NCBI GenBank assembly: GCA_910587395.1
Contig: CAJULJ010000030.1
Location: 1 to 36,939, forward strand
DNA length: 36,939 nt
Direction of reading: 5' to 3'
From: an uncultured Oscillospiraceae bacterium
GTDB taxonomy: Bacteria; Bacillota; Clostridia; Oscillospirales; Oscillospiraceae
The notes under the pieces were generated by a model that had not been told where the DNA came from, did not search any database, and worked only from the letters and a program-made list of their open reading frames with translations. The translations under genes and the position numbers were made by a program. Shown in pieces: positions 29,534 to 36,939 of the stretch. The first letter of the stretch is position 1. Every line of letters begins with the position of its first letter.

Positions 29534-32128
29534 TTACATTGCGGTGTTGTTGATCAGCCGGTCCAGCACATCGTCGATGACGGTCATCAGACGCATCGCG
29601 GCGGTCATGGCCTTTTGGTACTGCATCATGTTCATGGCCTCGTCGTTCAGGTCCACGCCGGACACGCCGTCCCGCTGGGTGTCGATCTCCACCAGCTGGC
29701 TGTAGGCGGTGTTCAGGGAGCTGTTGTTGGCCCGGATGTCCTGGCCGCAGACGGTGTTCATCTTGTCGAACATGCCGTTAAAGCTGCCCTCGAACAGCTT
29801 GTTGCTCACCGCGTCCGGTACCAGCACCGTGGGGTCGTAGACCAGGCTTTTCTCAATCATGTTGACCATGTGCAGGGCGTTGTCGCTCTGGGTGCTGTGG
29901 GGCACCTTGACGCCATCTTGCTCCAGGAAGAGCATCTTGTACGTGGGCACCAGCTCCACCTCGCCGGTGGACCACTTATGGGACACCGAGATGTTGGCGG
30001 CGGTGATGCCGGTGGGATCGTCCCGGTCGTTGCGGTTGCTGAACAGGTAGCCGCCCATCTTGACAGCTCCGTTATTGGTATTTTCCAACCATGCGTTCAG
30101 ATCCGGGATTTGGTCGCCGTTCTCATCCTCAATGGGGTTTCCCTGCGCATCTTTCAGAACGTAGCCGCCCCTGATCAGCGCGGCTTTCTGGTCATCCGTC
30201 AATGCCCCTGCCGCATTGACGGGTTCGCCGCCGTTGCGAGGCAGCAGGAGCTGGTCGCCATCCTTGTTGATGTAATACCCGTCCTTATCCTGCATGTACC
30301 CCACGTTAATCTTGTTATACTGGTCGGCAAACTGCCGGGCCAGCAGGTCCAGGGACAGCTGATAATACTGGATGCCGCGCTTGCTCTCGGCATTCTCATC
30401 AATATCCGCAACGGTATCCTTTGTGGCAAACTCGCCCTTTTCCGTCAGCAGCTCCCGGGTGGCCTGGAGCGAACCGTGGATATCGTTGTCGTCCAGATCG
30501 ACTTCCTTCGTGTGCTGGATCTCCGTAGTCACCCGGTTCCACTTGCCGTTGATCTGGGTGAAGCTGGTTTTGGTTTCCGCGCCGGTGGCGGGGTCTACCT
30601 GATCGGCCACAGTGGGGGGCGTGAGGACAGCGTCTTTTCCCGCCGTTATAACCTGACGGTTGCCGAACGTGAGCTTTCCGGTGGGGTCGCTGCTCACGGT
30701 GATTTTCGGCCGGTCGCTGATCGGGATCGCACCGGCGTTATCCACAGTGGCGGAAAACAGGATTCTTGTGGGATTATTGGGGTCAGGCGCAACGTCATAT
30801 TTATCCACGTATCTGGGGTCCCTGCTCAATTCTCCCGCGATAAACGCAGCCATTCCTTCCGGATCGTTTGCGGTGGCTAGGGGTACCTCGGTGCCAATCG
30901 TGTATTCCGTATCGCCGATCTTAAATTTATCGCCAACCTCCCATGTGGTCCCCGCCGCCGGCGTGAAGTCGAAGCCGTAGACAGCCTGCTCCGCCTTTTC
31001 CTTGACGGTCCATATCTCGGGCGCGGTTCCCGCTGTGGCTCCCACATTCACGTTCTTCAGCAGCGCCAGCACGCCCGGATCGGTAACCTCCTCATAGCCG
31101 GTCGTGACGCCCTTCCACTCCTGATTCTTCACGTCCACCAGCTTGGAGATGGTCAGGAAGAAATTGTCGGGGTCCTCCAGCGCGGCCTTCGTGATATCAT
31201 CTGTAAAGGTGCCGTCTTCCTTCACATAGGGCAGGGAATCCGGGTCGTTCTCGTCGTAATCCGGGTTGCGCTTCGGCAGCCGGTTCAGCTGCGCCCCGAA
31301 TATGCCGTCGATCAGCATGGACTCATCCTTGTGCTCCGCCGGGTCCGGGTTGTCGTCGTCCAGATAAATGGACAGCTTCTCCACCGTCTGGGCGCCGCCG
31401 ATCTTCTCCTCGGTGTACACCACCTTGATGTGGAGATACTCGGACAGCTTGTCGATCTGGCGGTTGCGCTCGTCCCGCAGCTCCAGGGCGTTGTCGCCGT
31501 AAATCTCACAGTCCCGGATCTCCCGGTTCAGGTCCCGGATGTTGGTGAGGCATTCGTTGATCTCCGTCACCTGATCGTTGAAATCCTTCACGGTATCCTG
31601 GTACAGGCGCTCCAGCTTGTCGGCGTACTCGTTGAAATACCAGCACAGAGTCTCCGCCGAGGTGCGCACCAGATCGTTATTCGCCTTGCTGGGCTCCTTC
31701 TGATAGGCGCGCAGCTTGTCGGCCAGGTCCTGAATCTGGGCGTGGAGCAGGCCGTCGCCCTCTTCGTTGTCGCTGGGGTTTTCGCCCAGGCCGATCTCGT
31801 CCAGGATGTCGGCGATCTCCTGCAGCCCGGCCAGCATTCTGTCGCTGTAGCCAACGTCCGCGTTGGTGTTGCGGTAGCGGACGTCCAGATAGGGGTCGCG
31901 GATCTGGTTGATGTTCATGACCAGCGCGCCGCTGCCCACGTGGTTATCCAGCTGTGAGCGGTAGCGGTCATAGGCGCCCGCCTTGAAGCTCACCTGATCA
32001 ATCCGCTGGCGGGTGTAGCCCGCGGTGTTGATGTTGGAAATATTATTGCCCGTCACATTCAGGCCGTGCTGGGCCGCGTAGATGCCCAAACGCGCGCTGG
32101 TAAAGGCGTCAAAGGTTCCGATAGACAT
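29534..32128 (-). CDS. flgK: Hook-filament junction protein FlgK (enlarged)
   Basis: First hook-filament junction protein (HAP1). 864 residues against about 450-650 usual. The N-terminal motif LGIYAAQHGLNVTGNNISN, then INTAGYTRQRIDQVSF, is intact, and the C-terminal axial motif is GVSGVDLNDEAMNMMQYQKA followed by MRLMTVIDDVLDRLIN. Coiled helices (residues ~90-250) resemble D1, and an enlarged Thr/Asp/Gly-rich middle (about 300-720) is the variable part. AAGGAG precedes the ATG. It is exported with the help of FlgN, encoded upstream in the same operon. Confidence 0.95.
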   Translation of the reverse strand: MSIGTFDAFTSARLGIYAAQHGLNVTGNNISNINTAGYTRQRIDQVSFKAGAYDRYRSQLDNHVGSGALVMNINQIRDPYLDVRYRNTNADVGYSDRMLAGLQEIADILDEIGLGENPSDNEEGDGLLHAQIQDLADKLRAYQKEPSKANNDLVRTSAETLCWYFNEYADKLERLYQDTVKDFNDQVTEINECLTNIRDLNREIRDCEIYGDNALELRDERNRQIDKLSEYLHIKVVYTEEKIGGAQTVEKLSIYLDDDNPDPAEHKDESMLIDGIFGAQLNRLPKRNPDYDENDPDSLPYVKEDGTFTDDITKAALEDPDNFFLTISKLVDVKNQEWKGVTTGYEEVTDPGVLALLKNVNVGATAGTAPEIWTVKEKAEQAVYGFDFTPAAGTTWEVGDKFKIGDTEYTIGTEVPLATANDPEGMAAFIAGELSRDPRYVDKYDVAPDPNNPTRILFSATVDNAGAIPISDRPKITVSSDPTGKLTFGNRQVITAGKDAVLTPPTVADQVDPATGAETKTSFTQINGKWNRVTTEIQHTKEVDLDDNDIHGSLQATRELLTEKGEFATKDTVADIDENAESKRGIQYYQLSLDLLARQFADQYNKINVGYMQDKDGYYINKDGDQLLLPRNGGEPVNAAGALTDDQKAALIRGGYVLKDAQGNPIEDENGDQIPDLNAWLENTNNGAVKMGGYLFSNRNDRDDPTGITAANISVSHKWSTGEVELVPTYKMLFLEQDGVKVPHSTQSDNALHMVNMIEKSLVYDPTVLVPDAVSNKLFEGSFNGMFDKMNTVCGQDIRANNSSLNTAYSQLVEIDTQRDGVSGVDLNDEAMNMMQYQKAMTAAMRLMTVIDDVLDRLINNTAM

Positions 32129-32206
32129 AGCAGTAACTCCTTATCCGTCATTGTGCCTTGGAAGGGGCTGACTAAATCTGCATTCTCAGCTTCAGCCGGC
32201 GCTTCC

Positions 32207-32692
32207 TCAAGCTCGAAAATCTGTTTTCATATTGCGGGGCGGCTCCGCGCCGGCCGGAGCGGCGTAGCCCACGCTTGTGTCCAGATCCTTGGGGTCCCCT
32301 CCGGCGGCAATCACCAGCTTCTCGATCTGGTGCAGGTTCAGCTCCAGGGTGGTCCGGACCATATCCGAGCAGCTGCGGTAAATCTTGTAGCTGTTTTGCA
32401 GCTCACGGACGGTATCGCGGACCTCCAGCTCCATCTCGGGGGGGTATTTGGAGACCAGCTCCCCCAGCTTCGTGCCCTCCAGCCCCAGCTGGGGCACCAG
32501 CTTCTGCCGCTTCAGCTCCAGCCCCCGCAGGTTCAGGCCCAGGGCCTGCTCCTGCTTGAGCACCTCATCCAGGCCCAGCAGGTCGTCCTGCCGCACCGCG
32601 GCGGCCTTCTGCTCGGCCAGAGCGGCCAGCTGCTCCAGCTGCCTGCCCACATCCCGCAACAGCTCCAGGTATTCCGTATGGGTCGCGCTCAT
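32207..32692 (-). CDS. flgN: Flagellar export chaperone FlgN
   Basis: 161-residue helical chaperone for FlgK and FlgL. Coiled-coil-prone helices (YLELLRDVGRQLEQLAALAE, DDLLGLDEVLKQEQALGLNL) and the middle helix with RDTVRELQNSYKIY match the FlgN profile; the last ~35 residues look disordered. Its ATG directly touches the flgM stop (TGAATG), so the two are translationally coupled. It lies between flgM and flgK, the standard Firmicutes order. Confidence 0.88.
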   Translation of the reverse strand: MSATHTEYLELLRDVGRQLEQLAALAEQKAAAVRQDDLLGLDEVLKQEQALGLNLRGLELKRQKLVPQLGLEGTKLGELVSKYPPEMELEVRDTVRELQNSYKIYRSCSDMVRTTLELNLHQIEKLVIAAGGDPKDLDTSVGYAAPAGAEPPRNMKTDFRA

Positions 32693-33010
32693 TCACCGGC
32701 CCTCCCCGAGGTACAGCATACGCGCCGCAATCGCCATAGGATCGGGGGTGTACTCCCCGGAGGCCACCTGCTGGCGCAGGGCGGCGATGTCGCCGGTGGT
32801 GGTGGTGGTACGCACCTCCTGGGACAGCCGGCTCACCAATCCCATGTGGAAGCGGCTGTCCTGGCTGGGTGTGGAGATGGTCACGCTGTCGTATTTGTTG
32901 TTTCCGGGGCCTGCCTTTGCCCGTTCCTTTTGCCCTGTCTTGGTCCGATAGACCTTTGCAGGACCAACGGAAGAGATCGCACCGTAGCCAGACGAGGTCA
33001 ACACAGTCAC
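32693..33010 (-). CDS. flgM: Anti-sigma-28 factor FlgM
   Basis: 105 residues. Binds and blocks sigma-28 until exported through the finished hook. The C-terminal sigma-binding region is typical (YDSVTISTPSQDSRFHMGLV; LRQQVASGEYTPDPMAIAAR), while the N-terminus is probably disordered. Start is GTG at 33010, preceded by AAAGGATG. Its own sigma-28 promoter upstream gives the negative loop sigma-28 -> FlgM. sigD itself is 25 kb away on the opposite strand. Confidence 0.9.
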   Translation of the reverse strand: MTVLTSSGYGAISSVGPAKVYRTKTGQKERAKAGPGNNKYDSVTISTPSQDSRFHMGLVSRLSQEVRTTTTTGDIAALRQQVASGEYTPDPMAIAARMLYLGEGR

Positions 33011-33059
33011 TCACATCCTTTTGTTATCCGTGGGTTTACTAGCATTACATTCACTTTAT

Positions 33060-33086
33060 ATATCGGCAAAGTTCACTCGAACATAA
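33060..33086 (-). promoter_or_regulatory. Sigma-28 promoter of flgM operon
   Basis: On the minus strand, GCCGATAT (33060-33067) is a perfect sigma-28 -10 element. TTATGTTC (33079-33086), 11 bases away, matches TAAAGTTT in 5 of 8 positions. Transcription would start near 33052 and cover flgM to yjfB. Confidence 0.83.
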
Positions 33087-33121
33087 GAAAAAGGAGGAAA
33101 TTTCTTTGCGTATACAAAGCC

Positions 33122-33151
33122 GCCCGGAGCCTTATCCAAAAGGCTCCGGGC
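33122..33151 (-). terminator. Hairpin after cheB
   Basis: Perfect 11-bp inverted repeat GCCCGGAGCCT (33122-33132) with AGGCTCCGGGC (33141-33151), 8-base loop, between cheB and the flgM promoter. It should end the cheA-cheW-cheR-cheB transcript. The downstream U-tract is weak (CGGCTTTG), so this could also be a processing or attenuating hairpin. Confidence 0.65.
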
Positions 33152-33206
33152 AGATTTTATCCTTGATTGGCGCCCTTTCAACCGGCATTCCCTGGTTTTT
33201 CCAATA

Positions 33207-34277
33207 TTATCCCAGGCTTTTCAGATGCCGGAGGAGGACGTTTGACACGTTGTCGCAGGAGGCCTGAACCATCACCGCGCCGATGTTCTGGGCCACGCCG
33301 GGCATGCCGTAGACCACGGAGGATTCCTTGTCCTGACCGATGGTGTAAGCACCCTTCTTGCGCATGGCCAGCAGGCCCACCGCGCCGTCCTGACCCATGC
33401 CGGTCATGATGATGCCCACCATCTTGCAGGTGACCACGTCGGCCATGGACTGGAACATGGCGTCCACCGAGGGGCGGTGTCCGCTGACCTTTTCGCCGGG
33501 GGTGCAGTTGACGGTGTACCGGGTCCCGATGCGCACCACGCGGCACTGGAGATCGGCGGGAGCCACCACGGCCAGACCCCGGCGCAGCTCGTCGCCGCTC
33601 TGGGCTTCCTTGACTTCCATGGCGCACAGGCGGTTGAGGCGCTCGGCGTACATCTTGGTGAACCCGGGGGGCATGTGCTGGACGATGACCATGGGCGGGA
33701 TGTCGGCGGGCAGCCGCTTCATCACCGCCAGCGTGGCCTCGGTGCCGCCGGTGGAAGCGCCCAGCCCGATGATCACGTTGTTCAGATTGGGGCTGTTCCC
33801 CAGCTTGGGGATAGCGCCCGCGCTCAGCGTGCCGCCTGTGGCAGCGGCGGCTGCGGCGGGCCGGGGCCGGGCGCTGGAGGCGATAATCACCTTTTGCACC
33901 AGGGCGGCGATGAACGCCTCCGTGCTCTGCTGGTCATCCGGCTTGCGTACGAAATCCACCGCGCCCACGGCCAGGGCGTCGAACACCTTCAAATTCAGGG
34001 AGGACACCAGGATCACCGGGATGGGGTGGGTGGGCAGGTACTGCTTCAAAAAGTCGGTACCGCTCTGGCCGGGCATCTCCACGTCCATGGTGACCACGTC
34101 CGGCTTATATTGGGGAATCTTGACCTTGGCGTCCAGGGTATTGATGGCAAAACCCACCACCTCCAGCCTTGGGTGGGCGGACAGGCCCCGGATGATCATG
34201 CTCCGGGCCACCATAGAGTCGTCCACCACCATGACGCGGATCTTTTTATTCAGATTTTGGGTCGCAGGAATCGCCAT
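33207..34277 (-). CDS. cheB: Chemotaxis methylesterase/glutamine deamidase CheB
   Basis: Receptor methylesterase activated by phosphorylation. 356 residues: receiver (13-130) with D19-D20, phospho-acceptor D65 in VTMDVEMPG and K112 in FVRKPD; a linker with an Ala/Pro run; then the methylesterase domain (~165-355) with catalytic S175 (GLGASTGG), H201 (IVQHMPPGF) and D297 (MTGMGQDGA). ATG 34277 is chosen; AGGAGG at 34290-34295 is 12 bases away, a rather long spacing, but the only earlier in-frame ATG (34298) lies upstream of it. Last gene of the cheA-cheW-cheR-cheB run. It opposes CheR, encoded just upstream. Confidence 0.96.
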   Translation of the reverse strand: MAIPATQNLNKKIRVMVVDDSMVARSMIIRGLSAHPRLEVVGFAINTLDAKVKIPQYKPDVVTMDVEMPGQSGTDFLKQYLPTHPIPVILVSSLNLKVFDALAVGAVDFVRKPDDQQSTEAFIAALVQKVIIASSARPRPAAAAAATGGTLSAGAIPKLGNSPNLNNVIIGLGASTGGTEATLAVMKRLPADIPPMVIVQHMPPGFTKMYAERLNRLCAMEVKEAQSGDELRRGLAVVAPADLQCRVVRIGTRYTVNCTPGEKVSGHRPSVDAMFQSMADVVTCKMVGIIMTGMGQDGAVGLLAMRKKGAYTIGQDKESSVVYGMPGVAQNIGAVMVQASCDNVSNVLLRHLKSLG

Positions 34278-34334
34278 AATACAAAATGGCCTCCTCATTT
34301 TTGAATTAGGACCAGGACAGCCCGGTCCATGGAA

Positions 34335-35180
34335 TCACTTTTGGAAAGTGGATGGGGCCAGTCTGCGGTAAGGCATGTTGGCGCTCAGGTTCTCCGACTT
34401 GCTGATCAGCAGATAGCCGCCGGGAAGGGTGGCGTCGTAAAAGCGGCGGACCAGAGCGTCCTTGGTGGGCTGGTCGAAGTAGATCATCACGTTCCGGCAG
34501 AAGATCACATCGAACTTCCGGCGGAAGTGGATGGGGTCCATCAGGTTGAAGGGCTGGAAGATCACGTTGTCCCGCACCTGCTTGGACACCTGGTACTGGC
34601 CGCCGGCCATGGGAGTGAAGTATTTCTTCTTCCAGTCGGCGGGAATGGTGTCCGGCAGCTCATACACGCCCTTTTTCGCGGCGGTCATGGCCCGATTGGA
34701 GATATCGGTGGCCAGCAGCCGGGTGTCCCACTGGCTGGCCTGCTGCCCCAGGTAGTCGAAGAGGAACATGGTGATATTATAAGGTTCCTCCCCGGTGGAG
34801 CACCCCGCGCTCCAGATAGCCAGCGTCTTGTCCCTCTGGTGGCGGCTGACAATGTCGGGGATGATCTTCTGGCAGAACAGGTCCAGGTGCTCCTTCTCCC
34901 GCATGAAAAAGGTGTAGTTGGTGGTGAGCTTATCCAGCAGCAGGGTAATCAGGTCGTTGTCCTTAGTCTGGAGAACGTGGTTGACAAAATCGGTGAAATT
35001 GGTATAGCCCCGCTGCTTCAAGGGGGTGGACAGGCGGCCGGTGATGAGCTGCTTTTTCTGGGTCAGATCGATGCCGTAGTTGTTTTGGACAAACTTCACC
35101 AGCCGGCTGAAATCGTTATCCGAAATGGTCAGGGCGGAAAAAGACCCGGAGCCGCCCGCTCCTGTGCCCAGCTTATTCAT
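34335..35180 (-). CDS. cheR: Chemoreceptor methyltransferase CheR
   Basis: SAM-dependent methylation of receptor glutamates. 281 residues: N-terminal helical domain (~20-85), a TNYTxFxRE motif (87-95), SAM site IWSAGCSTGEEPY (122-134), RLLATDISNRAM and IFCRNVMIYFD, all diagnostic of CheR. There is a short Gly/Ser-rich N-terminal extension (GTGAGGSGS). It overlaps the cheW stop by 8 bases and lacks a clear ribosome site, so coupling is likely. No C-terminal tether-binding feature can be judged, and the chemoreceptor in this window lacks the pentapeptide. Confidence 0.96.
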   Translation of the reverse strand: MNKLGTGAGGSGSFSALTISDNDFSRLVKFVQNNYGIDLTQKKQLITGRLSTPLKQRGYTNFTDFVNHVLQTKDNDLITLLLDKLTTNYTFFMREKEHLDLFCQKIIPDIVSRHQRDKTLAIWSAGCSTGEEPYNITMFLFDYLGQQASQWDTRLLATDISNRAMTAAKKGVYELPDTIPADWKKKYFTPMAGGQYQVSKQVRDNVIFQPFNLMDPIHFRRKFDVIFCRNVMIYFDQPTKDALVRRFYDATLPGGYLLISKSENLSANMPYRRLAPSTFQK

Positions 35181-35652
35181 TGGGCATCAGCTGCTCACAG
35201 TCCAGCACCATCATGGTGCCGGAGCCGTCGGGAAGGGAGCACATACCGGAAACCAGCATCTGGGTGCTGTTGGCGGGCAGGGGATGGATGTTGGATTTGG
35301 GGATGTCCAGCATCTGGTCCACCGCGTCCACCAGGATGCCCAGCTGGATGTCGTTCAGGTTGAGGACCACCACCAGGCTGTCCTCCTGGGTGGGCATGCC
35401 CAGGCGTGCCCGGACATCCAGAATGGGGACCATCTGCCCGCGCATGTTAATGATGCCCCGGATATAGTCGGGCACCATGGGCAGATAGGTGATGACCTGA
35501 TTGTTGAGGATCTCCACCACGTCCTCGGCCACCACGCCCAGCTTCAGGTGGTCGGCCATGAAAATAAGATACTTCTGGGAATCCACCGTATCGTCCACGG
35601 TGTTCAGGGCCACCATCTCGTCCTGGCGGGCGAACATGACTTCGTCGTTCAT
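35173..35652 (-). CDS. cheW: Chemotaxis coupling protein CheW
   Basis: 159-residue adaptor joining receptors to CheA. Single CheW domain with KYLIFMADHLKLGVVAEDVV, VPDYIRGIINMRGQMVPILD (conserved NxRG) and a C-terminal strand GTMMVLDCEQLM. The ATG at 35652 follows AGAAGGAGAG by about 9 bases; an in-frame ATG at 35673 overlaps the cheA stop and lacks its own site. Lies between cheA and cheR in one operon. Confidence 0.95.
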   Translation of the reverse strand: MNDEVMFARQDEMVALNTVDDTVDSQKYLIFMADHLKLGVVAEDVVEILNNQVITYLPMVPDYIRGIINMRGQMVPILDVRARLGMPTQEDSLVVVLNLNDIQLGILVDAVDQMLDIPKSNIHPLPANSTQMLVSGMCSLPDGSGTMMVLDCEQLMPNE

Positions 35653-35669
35653 ATGCTCATCTCTCCTTC

Positions 35670-36939
35670 TCACATACCGCGGGCCGCAGTGTAAAGGCTG
35701 GCCACATCCAGGATGATGCTGATGCTGCCGTCACTGCGCAGGGTACAGCCGTTGATGCCGTAGTTCTTAATGTTGTAGCTGTTCACATAGGAGGGCAGCT
35801 GCTTGACCACCACCTGCTGCTGGCCCAGCAGCTCATCCACGAACAGGCAGTAGGAGTTGTCTCCGGCCTCCAGCCAGATGAGCACGCCGTCCTCGATCTC
35901 GGTGGCGCCGCCCTGGAGCTGGTACAGGTCGCGGGCCCGCACGATGGGGATGAAGTTGCCCTGGCACTTGATGATCTCTCCCCGGCTGGAGTCGTGGATC
36001 ACCTCGCCGGAGGCCACCTTCAGGGTGGACACAATATTGTTGATGGGAATGGTGAAGATGGAACCGCCCACCGCCACCTCCATGGCGTCCATGATGGCCA
36101 TGGTCAGGGGGATGCGGATGGTGGTGGTCATGCCCTTGCCCAGCTCACTGGTGATGGAGACGCTTCCGCCCAGCTCCTCCACGCCCTTCTTCACCACGTC
36201 CATGCCCACGCCGCGGCCGGAGAACTCGGTGACCTCGGTGTTGGTGGAGAAGCCGGGGGCCAGCAGGAAGTTGAGGATCTCCTTGTGGCTGTACTCCACG
36301 TCGGGGGAGGCGATGCCCTGGCGGATGGCTTTGTTCAGCACGGCCTCGTCGTTAACGCCCCGGCCGTCGTCAATGATTTCGATGATCACCTCGCTGCCGG
36401 TATCCTGGGCGGACAGGATGATCTCGCCCACAGGGTCCTTGCCGGCGGCGACGCGCTCCTCCTGGGTCTCCTCAATGCCGTGGTCCATGGAGTTGCGGAT
36501 CATGTGCATGATGGGGTCGCCGATGGAGTCCACAATGGTCTTATCCACCTCGGTGTTCTCGCCGATGAGGGTGAGCTTGGCCGGACGGTTCAGCTTCTTG
36601 GTCATATCCCGGACGATGCGGGTCATCTTCTGGAACACGCTGGACACCGGCACCATGCGCAGGGACATGGACACGTCCTGGAGCTCGTCGGTGAGCTTGC
36701 GCAGCTGGCGGGCGGACTTGGAGAAGGCGTCCAGATTCAGCCCCTTCAGATCCGGAGAAGAGGTGACCATGGACTCGGTGATGACGATCTCTCCCACCAC
36801 GGCGGACAGCTGGTCCAGCTTGCTCAGGTTGACGCTGATGAGCGTCTCCTTGGGGTGCTGCTGCTGAGTGGGGGCCGCGGCGGCAGGAGCGGCTGCGGGA
36901 GCGGCCGCAGGGGCGGCAGGCGCAGCGGCGGGGGCCGCG
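35670..36939 (-). CDS. cheA: Chemotaxis histidine kinase CheA, 5'-truncated by window edge
   Basis: C-terminal ~422 residues of CheA; the phosphotransfer (P1) and CheY-binding (P2) parts, including the phospho-histidine, lie beyond the right edge. The visible protein starts in a ~24-residue Ala/Pro-only linker (bases ~36938-36867), followed by the P3 dimerisation helices (INLSKLDQL-type, VNLSKLDQLSAVVGEIVI), P4 kinase domain with N box (IRNSMDHGIE), G1 (IIDDGRGVN) and G2 (GRGVGMDVV), and P5 CheW-like domain (INMAIMDAMEVAVGG-type; IVRARDLYQLQGG; closing SIILDVASLY). All kinase boxes are intact. Upstream-most of the visible che run; it would be transcribed first. No start or promoter is visible. 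Confidence 0.96.
   Translation of the reverse strand, partial: AAPAAAPAAPAAAPAAAPAAAAPTQQQHPKETLISVNLSKLDQLSAVVGEIVITESMVTSSPDLKGLNLDAFSKSARQLRKLTDELQDVSMSLRMVPVSSVFQKMTRIVRDMTKKLNRPAKLTLIGENTEVDKTIVDSIGDPIMHMIRNSMDHGIEETQEERVAAGKDPVGEIILSAQDTGSEVIIEIIDDGRGVNDEAVLNKAIRQGIASPDVEYSHKEILNFLLAPGFSTNTEVTEFSGRGVGMDVVKKGVEELGGSVSITSELGKGMTTTIRIPLTMAIMDAMEVAVGGSIFTIPINNIVSTLKVASGEVIHDSSRGEIIKCQGNFIPIVRARDLYQLQGGATEIEDGVLIWLEAGDNSYCLFVDELLGQQQVVVKQLPSYVNSYNIKNYGINGCTLRSDGSISIILDVASLYTAARGM

Noticed and set aside
33106..33267. Possible 53-codon plus-strand ORF (TTG start) behind a strong AAGGAGG at 33091-33097
   Set aside because: It runs through the cheB hairpin and into the antisense of cheB, and its product resembles nothing known. 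The ribosome-site match is striking, so a leader peptide cannot be fully excluded.
1..36939. Similar GC-rich ends suggesting a circular element
   Set aside because: The ends encode different genes on opposite strands, and no identical terminal repeat is visible.

Overview
The window is almost entirely a flagellar and chemotaxis gene cluster from a GC-rich, low-redundancy Gram-positive genome. The gene order fliN/Y-cheY-fliO-fliP-fliQ-fliR-flhB-flhA-sigma28, the CheC/CheD/CheV adaptation proteins, the flgM-flgN-flgK-flgL-DUF6470(YviE)-fliW-csrA run and the absence of P-ring/L-ring genes all follow the Bacillus/Clostridia pattern. Strong AGGAGG ribosome sites and frequent TTG starts (flhB, flhA, parA, the C39 peptidase, fliW) fit Firmicutes. 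With the high GC content and the long Ala/Pro/Glu linkers, a motile member of the Oscillospiraceae-type Clostridia is my best guess; this is inference, as no 16S or marker gene is present.

Layout. Bases 1-12603 (+): a long operon with the end of the C-ring protein FliN/FliY, CheY, the export apparatus (FliO, P, Q, R, FlhB, FlhA), sigma-28, two rod/hook-family proteins, CheC, CheD, CheV and a degenerate EAL-HDOD protein, closed by a strong terminator. Bases 12667-14130 (-): a ParA ATPase followed by a ComFB-domain protein. Bases 14316-18004 (+): fliD, fliS and a FliT-like chaperone behind a good sigma-28 promoter. Bases 18070-19029 (-): a membrane-anchored C39-family peptidase. Bases 19138-21744 (+): an FtsE-like ATPase and a chemoreceptor. 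Bases 21842-24878 (+): an FtsA-like actin-fold protein and a membrane protein with a very basic cytoplasmic tail. Bases 24919-26217 (-): a solitary ClpB-D2-like AAA+ ATPase. Bases 26313-33010 (-): late flagellar operon flgM to yjfB behind a sigma-28 promoter. Bases 33207-36939 (-): cheB, cheR, cheW and cheA (cheA cut by the right edge).

How it works together. The export gate and FlhB/FlhA secrete rod, hook, junction (FlgK, FlgL) and cap (FliD) subunits delivered by FlgN, FliT and FliS; FlgM holds sigma-28 until the hook is finished; FliW and CsrA give a post-transcriptional layer. CheA/CheW/MCP produce CheY-P, which docks on the motor through FliN/Y (with an unusual array of docking-like peptides) and is removed by CheC; CheB/CheR/CheD/CheV adapt the receptors.

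The least ordinary parts are the tandem CheY-docking-like motifs in FliN/Y, the ParA-ComFB pair in a cluster that lacks flhF/flhG at their usual place, the FtsA-like/basic-membrane-protein pair, the orphan FtsE-like ATPase next to a peptidase, and the solitary Clp-type AAA+ protein. No tRNA, rRNA, CRISPR array, insertion sequence or prophage gene was seen, and no gene-free stretch exceeds 300 bases. Both window ends fall inside Ala/Pro-coding low-complexity DNA.
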